Of a stretch of 16,975 bases of DNA, positions 1 to 6,031 are shown in pieces. This DNA comes from DATEEG01 sp035525055 (GTDB lineage Bacteria > Actinomycetota > Acidimicrobiia > Spongiisociales > ZC4RG35). The first letter of the stretch is position 1. Every line of letters begins with the position of its first letter. The stretch spans positions 1 to 16,975 of the forward strand of contig DATLEZ010000159.1 in the NCBI GenBank assembly GCA_035525055.1, written 5' to 3'. The notes under the pieces are model-generated. The model was given only the letters and a program-made list of their open reading frames with translations, did not search any database and was not told the origin of the DNA. Position numbers and translations under genes: made by a program.

Positions 1-23
1 CCGATGCTTAACTTCCCGATCCG

Positions 24-746
24 ATGACCAACTCGCCCTCAGTCTCGGTCGTCCTCCCCGCCTACCAATTGGGTTCTGTCATTGCGGCCAATATCGAGCG
101 AGTTGCCTCGGTCCTATCGACCCTGTCACCGGAGATCGTGGTCGTCGATGATGGAAGCACCGACCAGACAAGGTCCGAAGCTCTCAGGGCGGTCTCCAAC
201 ATTCCCGGGGCCTCGGTTCTGAGCCATCCGGTCAACCGCGGCAAAGGGCAGGCATTGTTCACTGGCGCAAAGGCGGCGTCAGGTGACTTGATCGTCTTCC
301 TCGATGCGGATCTCGACCTTCCTCCCGAACAGCTGCCTGGCCTGCTGGCCGGGATGGGCGACACCGACGTGCTGGTCGGTGCCAAGCGAGACTCGATGGC
401 GGCCGGCCGCTACCCCCTCATCAGGAGGGTGCTGAGCAGGCTGTTTTCGCTGGCAACGGTGGGTCTCTTCAGACTCACGGTCACCGAGACCCAGACCGGG
501 CTCAAGATCTTCCGGAGAAAGGTGCTCGAGGTGGTCATCCCGCAGATGCGGATCGATGGATATGCCTACGACCTTGAGATGCTGGTGCGAGCGCAACGGG
601 CAGGGTTCAAGTTGACCCAGACCCCTGTCGAGTTGGGTCCGGGGGCATCGACGGCATCATTGCGCGGCGGCATGCTTTGGCAAATGGCCCGCGACACGGC
701 TCGATTGCAGTGGTGGGTTTGGACGGGTCGGGTCCCCAAGCCCTAG
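24..746 (+). CDS. GT2 glycosyltransferase, dolichyl/polyprenyl-phosphate sugar synthase type
   Basis: The 240-residue product is a single GT-A family 2 domain. Seen: the N-terminal nucleotide-binding strand with VVVDDGST at about residues 39-45, NRGKG at 71-75, the metal-binding DAD at 94-96 followed by LDLPPEQ, and the TQTGLKIF block at about 156-163. This set is typical of enzymes that move a sugar from a nucleotide donor to a polyprenyl phosphate at the inner face of the membrane (DPM1/ALG5-like). There is no C-terminal membrane anchor, so it is probably a soluble or peripheral enzyme. The ATG at 24 puts the conserved fold at the very N-terminus; no clear Shine-Dalgarno precedes it, and any upstream operon partner lies outside the window. 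The next gene, 946-3309, is convergent and encodes a multi-spanning membrane protein that could use a lipid-linked sugar. Donor sugar and acceptor cannot be read from the sequence. Confidence 0.9.
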   Translation: MTNSPSVSVVLPAYQLGSVIAANIERVASVLSTLSPEIVVVDDGSTDQTRSEALRAVSNIPGASVLSHPVNRGKGQALFTGAKAASGDLIVFLDADLDLPPEQLPGLLAGMGDTDVLVGAKRDSMAAGRYPLIRRVLSRLFSLATVGLFRLTVTETQTGLKIFRRKVLEVVIPQMRIDGYAYDLEMLVRAQRAGFKLTQTPVELGPGASTASLRGGMLWQMARDTARLQWWVWTGRVPKP

Positions 747-945
747 TCCCCGCAATCGGTCCCCCCGCTCCACAAATTTGGCGGGTGGCTCCCGGTGATT
801 TTGAAACTTGGCCTGACAGTCCCGGAAACCGGGAGCAATGGGCCAGATTTGGTGAAAACCGGGACCGGAGCACCAAATTTCGGCGGGAAGCCCGGAACGC
901 CTGCGCCTCGTCCCCTTCGCTGATTCTTCAACAGCGGGCGAACGC
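747..945. other. Convergent intergenic region with a dispersed repeat
   Basis: This 199-bp gap separates the GT2 gene from the 3' end of the convergent membrane-protein gene. Most of it is the quasi-palindromic element at 774-880. The rest (881-945) shows no open frame with recognisable protein similarity and no intrinsic terminator with a T-run. The hairpin-rich element may itself act as a two-way transcription barrier, which is inference. Confidence 0.6.
774..880 (+). repeat. 107-bp quasi-palindromic intergenic repeat, copy 1
   Basis: The element begins with AAATTTGGCGGG and ends with GCACCAAATTT, so its termini are inverted. Inside, CTCCCGG near the left end is mirrored by CCGGGA near the right end. 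The centre is AGTCCCGGAAACCGGGAGC (818-836), a 6-bp GC hairpin with an AAA loop, surrounded by a weaker GGCC/GGCC stem. Copy 2 at 3682 shares the 19-nt centre exactly, and copy 3 (inverted, 14437-14543) has the same length and the same 44-nt offset from AAATTT to the centre. The element is non-coding and sits between convergent genes. It resembles a REP/BIME-like or MITE-like element, but I recognise no named family. Confidence 0.85.
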
Positions 946-3309
946 TTACACCGGCTCGGCCCCCGCTCCGGAACTCGCCACTAGTCGTCGATCGCGCATT
1001 CGATAGAAGACTCCGCCGCCTATCGCCGCGGCTATCCCGCCGATGGTCAAGCCCCAGCCGAGGTTCTCCACACCGCCATTGGCGAACTGCAAGGTCACGT
1101 CCTCCTGAGTCGGGATCACGATCATTAGCGAGGGCCCGGCGTGGAAGGGTCCTTCAGCTCCGTTGACCCGCCAGTTGGGGAAGTACGAGACCTTCACAAG
1201 GTGGGGCACTCCCACCGCGTCAGTGTGGAACGAGATCGCATCATCCTCGATCACGACATCTGTGATCGTGGCCTCCCCTGGCAACGGATCCATCGTTCGT
1301 AAATCGTTGAGGTCAGTAATTCGCGGCCAATCGAGGGGACCATCGGTCGTGATCCACCGATCCAAGAGATCCATCGATCCGTACCACTCCAGTGAGATCT
1401 CCTCGAAGGTGGCAGCCTGCTCGCCGGGGCCGATCCCGATAACTCCCGCGAGTCGAGCCAGGAGACTGTTGTGAGGACCCTCGTACACAGCGGGTTGGAA
1501 CGTCGCGGCTTCTACCAGGGGTGCGTCGGCGACCTCGTAGAACGTGAAGGGCCCGGTGGCAGTGACCTCGGTGAGTTCGGGCCACTTGTCAGCCTCTTCT
1601 TTGGCCTCGGTCGTGAAGGACACGTAGTACTGGACCCCGTAGATCTGCATGTGTCGGATGCCGCGTTCGAAGTCAAAGCGGTGATAGTCAAGGCCCGGGA
1701 TGGGGCTGGATGGATTGACGCTCATTTCCGCCTGGTTGAGAAAGTGGAACGGAGTCGAGAGCGATGACTCGAAGAACAGGCCTTCCATCGAGCCAAAATT
1801 CTCCTGGGTCCAGAAGGGAAACAGCATCAACGCCATCGGCGATCCGAAGTCGTTCATCGTGCGGTCGTATTCCCAGTGAATGCGACCGGGTTCCAATTCG
1901 CTGCTGGCGGTGGCCATGAGCGCCTCGTACTCGGGCCATCGGGTCTTACCTTCGTAACCGGTGTAATTCCACCGAGCCCATCCGTTCATGATGGTGATTC
2001 CTGCCACCGCCCCCAGCGCGAGGATGCCGGCGCCGCCCATAGCCAGAAACACCTTGGAGTCGACCGATTTGAGCCACATCATCGACAGCAGCAGGGCTCC
2101 GACCACCGCCACCGAGAAAGCCCAAACGACCGTGTTCGGCACGTTGGGCTCCTTCGCCAGCAACACCACCGCAACGATGCCGGCGATGGTGCCGGCCAGC
2201 CGCGGCAGGATCCCGGAGATCCGTTCGGGCAGACGCCGCGCCAACCACATCACGACGCCACCTAGAGCTATCGCCGCAAAGAAGGTCACACCGAAGTACC
2301 AGAACGGGAGGAGCCGCCCGTTCCACAGCTTCCAGCGGGCATTGAAGATCCCCGGGAGAAGGTCCGGCAGAATGTTGGGAAGCGGGTAATAGATGATCGG
2401 TATGAGGGTCAGGGTCATCACCGGCAGGGCCCGCGGCGTCCGCCCCCACGTCCAGACGGCACCGGCGATGGCCGGGACCAGAAGAAGCCAGATCTCCAAC
2501 GGGAACAACTGATCCCAGCTGACCAGCGGAACCCACGCCATGTCGGAACTGAACCCGAGCCGTGCAAGCAAGGGCAGCACCCAGAACCCGCTGATGGCGA
2601 GACCTCCCAACCAGATCGGTAGGGCCCGGCGCCATGCCCCCTTCCAGGTGAGAACGGTGAGGCTCGCCGTGACGATGACGATGATCGTGATGATGTGGCA
2701 CAGAACTGCCGCAGCGAGCGCGATCGCTGCCGGTACCTGGTATTTCGGATCGTCGAGGACAGCTCTTATCAGAAGCCCGAGATAGAGCAGGGAAAGGGCC
2801 AGCGACCAGGAGAACGAAAACTCACCAGCCAAGGTCGAGAGGACATTGCCTCCATAGATCGTGAAGCTCTCCATGAAGAGAAAAGCGGCGCCGGCGCCGG
2901 CGGCGACCGTCGCCACAGGTCTTCCGAATCGCAAGCTGCGGGCGAGGTAATAGACAGCCGGTGGTGTCGCCAGCAGACCGAGCACGGTGGCGACCTTGAA
3001 CGCCACTCCGTAAGGAAGGACGACGTCGAGGAGGACGATCACCAGAGAAGGCAGCGGGAAGTAGAAGTAGAAAACCGGGTAGCCACCAAACCAATCCTGC
3101 GACCAGCCGAGGATGCGGCCTTCTGGCAACAACACATCGCGGAGATAGGCGGGCACTGCAACGTGCGCGGCCATGTCGCCCCCCGACGGTGTGTTGGCCT
3201 CGAGAATCATCCTCGGATTGAGAACCATGAGGATGACGAACGAGATACCAGCCAGCACCGCCAGGGGTACCCAGCGCCTAAAAGTCGGGAGGTTGCTCCC
3301 TGCTTGCAT
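946..3309 (-). CDS. Large multi-spanning membrane protein (GT-C / 6-pyruvoyl-tetrahydropterin-synthase-related type)
   Basis: The 787-residue product has a hydrophobic N-terminal segment at about 13-31. The extracytoplasmic loop motif SGGDMAAHV follows at 42-50, with the Asp45...His49 pattern seen in GT-C-fold transferases. About ten further membrane segments extend to near residue 440. A soluble C-terminal region (about 450-745) contains the FPNWRVNG stretch common in YfhO/PTPS-related membrane proteins, followed by a last helix and a short basic tail. Known of the fold: GT-C proteins use lipid-linked sugars outside the membrane. The specific reaction is not known here. The ATG at 3309 lies 20 nt after the stop of the zinc-ribbon gene at 3330-3506, so the two are probably co-transcribed; no strong Shine-Dalgarno is visible. 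The convergent GT2 at 24-746 could supply its lipid-linked donor, which is inference. Confidence 0.8.
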   Translation of the reverse strand: MQAGSNLPTFRRWVPLAVLAGISFVILMVLNPRMILEANTPSGGDMAAHVAVPAYLRDVLLPEGRILGWSQDWFGGYPVFYFYFPLPSLVIVLLDVVLPYGVAFKVATVLGLLATPPAVYYLARSLRFGRPVATVAAGAGAAFLFMESFTIYGGNVLSTLAGEFSFSWSLALSLLYLGLLIRAVLDDPKYQVPAAIALAAAVLCHIITIIVIVTASLTVLTWKGAWRRALPIWLGGLAISGFWVLPLLARLGFSSDMAWVPLVSWDQLFPLEIWLLLVPAIAGAVWTWGRTPRALPVMTLTLIPIIYYPLPNILPDLLPGIFNARWKLWNGRLLPFWYFGVTFFAAIALGGVVMWLARRLPERISGILPRLAGTIAGIVAVVLLAKEPNVPNTVVWAFSVAVVGALLLSMMWLKSVDSKVFLAMGGAGILALGAVAGITIMNGWARWNYTGYEGKTRWPEYEALMATASSELEPGRIHWEYDRTMNDFGSPMALMLFPFWTQENFGSMEGLFFESSLSTPFHFLNQAEMSVNPSSPIPGLDYHRFDFERGIRHMQIYGVQYYVSFTTEAKEEADKWPELTEVTATGPFTFYEVADAPLVEAATFQPAVYEGPHNSLLARLAGVIGIGPGEQAATFEEISLEWYGSMDLLDRWITTDGPLDWPRITDLNDLRTMDPLPGEATITDVVIEDDAISFHTDAVGVPHLVKVSYFPNWRVNGAEGPFHAGPSLMIVIPTQEDVTLQFANGGVENLGWGLTIGGIAAAIGGGVFYRMRDRRLVASSGAGAEPV

Positions 3310-3329
3310 CAGATGAACGACACTGAGAT

Positions 3330-3506
3330 CTAGGCGCGGGCTTTACGGACGAGCTCGAGCACCTGGCGCAGATCTATCAATTGGCCAGCTTTGTCCCACC
3401 ACTTCTCTTCGCACTTATGGCATGAGAAGAACTGGACTTCGCTCCCGTCGGGAAGTCGGTGCTTGATCTCGATGACGTCGGTGATACCGCACACGGGACA
3501 ATCCAT
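3330..3506 (-). CDS. Small zinc-ribbon-like protein, 58 aa
   Basis: This short gene starts at ATG 3506 and stops with TAG at 3330-3332. The product starts MDCPVCG, and a second cysteine pair (SCHKC) lies at about residues 29-32. This gives CxxC-(about 22 residues)-CxxC, the usual zinc-ribbon spacing. The rest is a charged, tryptophan-containing segment (EEKWWDKAGQ) and a helical tail ending VRKARA. The motif and length fit a structural zinc knuckle that binds nucleic acid or protein, but I recognise no named family. It lies 20 nt upstream of the membrane-protein gene on the same strand, so the two look like an operon. A TAAGAT box ends eight bases before the ATG, which suggests a leaderless transcript. 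Codon use and the paired cysteines argue against a chance frame. Confidence 0.8.
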   Translation of the reverse strand: MDCPVCGITDVIEIKHRLPDGSEVQFFSCHKCEEKWWDKAGQLIDLRQVLELVRKARA

Positions 3507-3514
3507 TGCGCGAA

Positions 3515-3520
3515 ATCTTA
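3515..3520 (-). promoter_or_regulatory. Candidate -10 box for a leaderless zinc-ribbon/membrane-protein operon
   Basis: On the minus strand TAAGAT lies eight bases upstream of the ATG at 3506. That spacing would put transcription start at or within a base or two of the start codon. There is no Shine-Dalgarno in the short leader, consistent with leaderless translation, which is common in actinobacteria. No convincing -35 (TTGACA-like) is seen at 17 nt, so this is tentative. Confidence 0.3.
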
Positions 3521-3560
3521 CCTAGTTGTGGAGCTACGTTCGGGGACCCTACAGCAAAAC

Positions 3561-3582
3561 CGTTTTACGTTCTACGTCGAAT
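3561..3582 (+). repeat. Period-7 repeat array, locus A left
   Basis: Two heptads, CGTTTTA and CGTTCTA, are followed by CGTCGAAT. The terminal CGTCGRAW is shared with the forward arrays at 10684-10711 and 16930-16975. A matching array in the opposite orientation lies at 3772-3796. Confidence 0.6.
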
Positions 3583-3681
3583 CCGTGACGATGGGCAACG
3601 GGTCAGGTTGGGCTTGGTCTGTGGTGTCAGAAGCAGCCAAGAATCGGCGAAGGAGGGACTCGCCCGTCATCGGTCACTTCG

Positions 3682-3775
3682 TAATTTGGCGGATAGCTCC
3701 CGGCGAATACGTAATTCGATGCAGGAGTCCCGGAAACCGGGAGCGTGGCGCCAGGTTTCGTCTAGGCCGGGGTAA
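3682..3775 (+). repeat. Quasi-palindromic intergenic repeat, copy 2 (right end altered)
   Basis: The copy begins TAATTTGGCGGATAGCTCCC and has the centre AGTCCCGGAAACCGGGAGC at 3726-3744, identical over 19 nt to copy 1 and again 44 nt from the left end. Similarity continues through CGCCAGGTTTCG and is lost at about 3770. There the expected CCAAATTT terminus is missing and a heptad array takes its place. It lies upstream of the minus-strand zinc-ribbon operon and downstream of the DUF6788-like gene. Confidence 0.8.
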
Positions 3776-3796
3776 AACGTAGGACGTAGAACGAAA
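3772..3796 (-). repeat. Period-7 repeat array, locus A right
   Basis: Read on the minus strand this is CGTTCTA, CGTCCTA, CGTTTTA, the same heptads as at 3561-3582 but inverted. It directly abuts the truncated right side of repeat copy 2 and ends about 15 nt from the stop of the DUF6788-like gene. Confidence 0.6.
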
Positions 3797-3810
3797 TCGC
3801 CCCTAGATCC

Positions 3811-4080
3811 TCACTCTTCGTGCAGCAACCGTCCTACGTATCGGCTGCGGCGGCGGCCCTTTTCCCACCAGTAGGCGTACCAGTAGGGGCCGTGGGGGCA
3901 GGTCGTGCAACTCTGCTTGCCGCATTTGATCATCTGCTCGCGCAGCCTGACCTTCGCCCGATCTTCGGATCCGATCGCTCCCTCACGCTCGAGTTGGGCC
4001 CGGGAAAGGATCAACAGACGACGGAGGTCGTGCTGGTCGAGGTCCCTGACCGCATCGAGCAAGTCGCGGTCGAGGGGCAT
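3811..4080 (-). CDS. Small DUF6788-like cysteine protein, 89 aa
   Basis: The N-terminal half (about 1-45) is a charged, probably helical segment. The C-terminal half carries KCGKQSCTTCPHGPYWYAYW, with Cys53, Cys58, Cys61 and His63, and ends in RSRYVGRLL. The pattern of a cysteine cluster, then HGPYxYxYW, then a basic RxRYV tail resembles small bacterial proteins I associate with DUF6788, whose function is unknown; a zinc-binding nucleic-acid contact is plausible. Its ATG at 4080 follows the DUF3499 stop by one base and has no Shine-Dalgarno of its own, so translation is probably coupled to that gene. It is the last gene of the 3811-8997 operon. The family assignment is from memory of the motif. 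Confidence 0.75.
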   Translation of the reverse strand: MPLDRDLLDAVRDLDQHDLRRLLILSRAQLEREGAIGSEDRAKVRLREQMIKCGKQSCTTCPHGPYWYAYWWEKGRRRSRYVGRLLHEE

Positions 4081-4081
4081 C

Positions 4082-4300
4082 TCAGGCGACTTCGAGCGGG
4101 GCGAAGAGCCTGACGACGGTGCGGCGATCTGTGAAAGTCCACCCCAGCGGCGGGCTCAGTCGCTCGGCATGGTTGGCACAGAGGGCGTATCCGGGAGCGT
4201 TGTGCCCCTCGAGGTCCTCCACCCACATTTGACGGTCGGCATAGTTGTAGGCCATACGAACCGAGGCCGGGGTGCTGCAACGGAGGCAAGAGGAGAACAT
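4082..4300 (-). CDS. DUF3499 family zinc-site protein, 72 aa
   Basis: The product begins MFSSCLRCSTPASVRMAYNY and continues to a CANHAERL block, then GWTFTDRRTVVRLF. This matches the DUF3499 pattern (Rv3258c-like): an N-terminal CxxC (Cys5, Cys8), a short beta segment ending in a conserved tyrosine pair, then CxxH (Cys41, His44) and a Leu-x-x-Pro-x-Gly-Trp stretch. The residues look like a four-ligand zinc site; the biochemical role of the family is not known. I chose the ATG at 4300 because the family starts just before the CxxC; the open frame extends upstream to 4648 but has no family similarity there. It is the fourth gene of the operon, 82 nt after the thioredoxin-like gene and one base before the DUF6788-like gene. 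A DUF3499 gene in this neighbourhood is characteristic of actinobacteria. Confidence 0.88.
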   Translation of the reverse strand: MFSSCLRCSTPASVRMAYNYADRQMWVEDLEGHNAPGYALCANHAERLSPPLGWTFTDRRTVVRLFAPLEVA

Positions 4301-4382
4301 GTCCGCAACGGTAGGTGAGCGACCGCCCTTCCAGCAAGGATCGAAACAGCCCGTCGCAACTGGACTTCGGAGAGGGGCGGAC

Positions 4383-4763
4383 TCAGCGGCGGGCGATCGA
4401 TGCAGGTGGTACGACCGGCAAATGGCGTTTGCGGGGCACACCCTCGAACACCAGGGCGTTGCGGTCGGCCAAGACGACAACCGCCGTTGGAACCCGGACG
4501 ATGCCGTGATGGCCGAAGCTTCGTGGATCATCCTCATGACGCGTTTCGCTGAAGGAATCCCCGTACACCGAAGCAATAACGGCCCTGGCTTCCCTGCAGG
4601 TCCCGCAGGTGGTCGAGGTGAAGAGATGAACCCCGGGAGGTAGATCATCCCTAGTCGTTCGTTGAGGCCGTGCCCTCCGGGTGTGTCCAGCCACTGCCGC
4701 CGCCATCAGAACGACGCCGACAATCAGCACGATGACCAGCAGGCGGATGGTGGTATCGCTCAT
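4383..4763 (-). CDS. Membrane-anchored thioredoxin-like protein, 126 aa
   Basis: Residues 6-26 form one strongly hydrophobic helix, followed by basic residues (HTRRARPQR). A short thioredoxin-fold domain runs from about 43 to 115. The active-site-like motif is TTCGTCREAR, with Cys53 and Cys56, and the cis-proline motif is VRVPT (Pro92). The fold is shorter than classical thioredoxin (about 105 aa), but both redox hallmarks are present. The basic stretch after the helix suggests a cytoplasmic catalytic domain, but orientation is uncertain. Role inferred: dithiol/disulfide exchange at the membrane for neighbouring envelope proteins. The ATG overlaps the DUF5719 stop (ATGA), so the two are translationally coupled. 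In many actinobacteria I recall a zincin-like metallopeptidase gene beside DUF3499; none is present here. Confidence 0.85.
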   Translation of the reverse strand: MSDTTIRLLVIVLIVGVVLMAAAVAGHTRRARPQRTTRDDLPPGVHLFTSTTCGTCREARAVIASVYGDSFSETRHEDDPRSFGHHGIVRVPTAVVVLADRNALVFEGVPRKRHLPVVPPASIARR

Positions 4764-6031
4764 CCCACCGGTACCGCCGCCGATACCCCGACCGAAACCC
4801 CGCTGAGGACGCCGTAGAAGACGACGATGTTGCCATCGGCGGAAACATCGATCGCGCCGCCTCTGGCCCCGGTCACGAATACACCGGTTGTCATCCCAGG
4901 CGGTAGCGCTGCGGACTGCACGGCCGAGACGCCGGCGCGCTCGATTCTCGCCGCCAGCGGCAGGCCCGACGTATTAAGGATCCAGACAGTGGCCTGGCCT
5001 TCATTCAGAAGAGCTGAGACCGGGACCGACCACCTGGTGGCCTCCCGGGTTATCCCGGGCGAGACCGCTCTCACGTCTTCGAACGTATAGACGATCGCCG
5101 CCGCAACAGGTTCGACCGCAGACACGACCAGGCCAGAGCCCGGGCCGGCGACATTTTCGACGGGAATGACTTCAAGAGCCTGGGCGACGAGCACACCCTC
5201 GGCGACTCCTTCGACGACTCCATCAGGTTGGATGCGATCGATCCGGTAGGCGGTATCCACGTCTGACAGTGACCTGAGATGGATCGCACCGTCGAACCCG
5301 AAGTCGGGCAATGCGAAGAACCACTGGGTGCTGGCGGCAACTGCCTCTGATGTGGCCACGTCGGTGGGACCCGACCGCTTCATTCCGGCAACGACCAGCC
5401 CGGAGTCGGCGACGACCGCGAAGCTGAGGGTTTGCCTGCCGGCCATGGACTGGTCCAGGACCACCTCGACCGAGGTCGCGGGTGGAACCGTCATCTCTTC
5501 GAGGTCGGTCGGTGTGTCGACCCCAAACTCGCTGGCGCCAATCAGGCGGACGGAGGCTGCGGATGCGAACGGATTGACCAGCACCATGGTGGAACCATCG
5601 CCTTCCGCCGTCGACATCCCCATGATCGCCACCGATCCGCGGGAAGCAGGGACGCAGCCCGAAACCGCTGCCACTGTTCCCGCCCGACTGTACGTTGCGG
5701 CAGTTCCCGCGGTCTCAACCAGTATCGGTGTTGTCCCGAGTTCAGCAAGGTCGCCGACCTCAGTGAAGAACGCCGCGTCACCGCCAGGAATGTCGATCGG
5801 CCCCGCGCCGCCGCCGATGACACGAAGGGTGCCCCCTTGCGAACCCGAAACGCCGAGCCGGGAGGAGAAGCCTCCGCCGGCCTCGGCCACCGGACAAACG
5901 ACGTAGGGGTCCCCTTCCAACTGGGGGAGTGCCGATGGGTTCGGAGCCGGATCCGGCACGATCAAAACTCCGAGAACTGACAGGCCGGCCGCGGCGATTA
6001 TCGCCGTCCATCTGCGCAAGACGTCTGTCAC
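4760..6031 (-). CDS. DUF5719 family exported protein, 423 aa
   Basis: An N-terminal hydrophobic segment (about residues 8-25, after MTDVLRRW) looks like a signal anchor and is followed by a proline-rich stretch. The remainder is a low-charge, Val/Gly/Ala-rich sequence of repeated beta strands with few cysteines, as expected of DUF5719 proteins; the conserved beginning is YVVCPVAEAGGGFSSRLGV. The protein is probably held outside the membrane. The function is unknown. Its constant partnership with the large GT2 suggests a role in the same surface-polymer pathway, which is inference. The start is GTG at 6031, overlapping the GT2 stop (GTGA), and its own stop overlaps the thioredoxin-like ATG (ATGA). 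These tight couplings support one transcript. Confidence 0.85.
   Translation of the reverse strand: MTDVLRRWTAIIAAAGLSVLGVLIVPDPAPNPSALPQLEGDPYVVCPVAEAGGGFSSRLGVSGSQGGTLRVIGGGAGPIDIPGGDAAFFTEVGDLAELGTTPILVETAGTAATYSRAGTVAAVSGCVPASRGSVAIMGMSTAEGDGSTMVLVNPFASAASVRLIGASEFGVDTPTDLEEMTVPPATSVEVVLDQSMAGRQTLSFAVVADSGLVVAGMKRSGPTDVATSEAVAASTQWFFALPDFGFDGAIHLRSLSDVDTAYRIDRIQPDGVVEGVAEGVLVAQALEVIPVENVAGPGSGLVVSAVEPVAAAIVYTFEDVRAVSPGITREATRWSVPVSALLNEGQATVWILNTSGLPLAARIERAGVSAVQSAALPPGMTTGVFVTGARGGAIDVSADGNIVVFYGVLSGVSVGVSAAVPVG

Larger units (their letters stand above)
3507..3810. other. 304-bp intergenic region made largely of repeats
   Basis: From left to right the gap holds the candidate promoter of the zinc-ribbon gene, a forward heptad array (3561-3582), about 100 bp with no recognisable feature, repeat copy 2 (3682-about 3775) and an inverted heptad array (3772-3796). 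The open frames crossing it on the plus strand have no recognisable motif and run through the repeats, so I call no gene here. Confidence 0.6.

Noticed and set aside
677..1006. 109-codon plus-strand frame after the first GT2
   Set aside because: It runs through repeat copy 1 and into the 3' end of the convergent membrane-protein gene; no protein motif.
3459..3782. 107-codon plus-strand frame in the repeat-rich gap
   Set aside because: It is antisense to the zinc-ribbon gene at one end and composed of repeat sequence at the other; no motif.
4301..4648. N-terminal extension of the DUF3499 frame
   Set aside because: It overlaps the thioredoxin-like gene in another frame, and the family begins right at MFSSCLRC.
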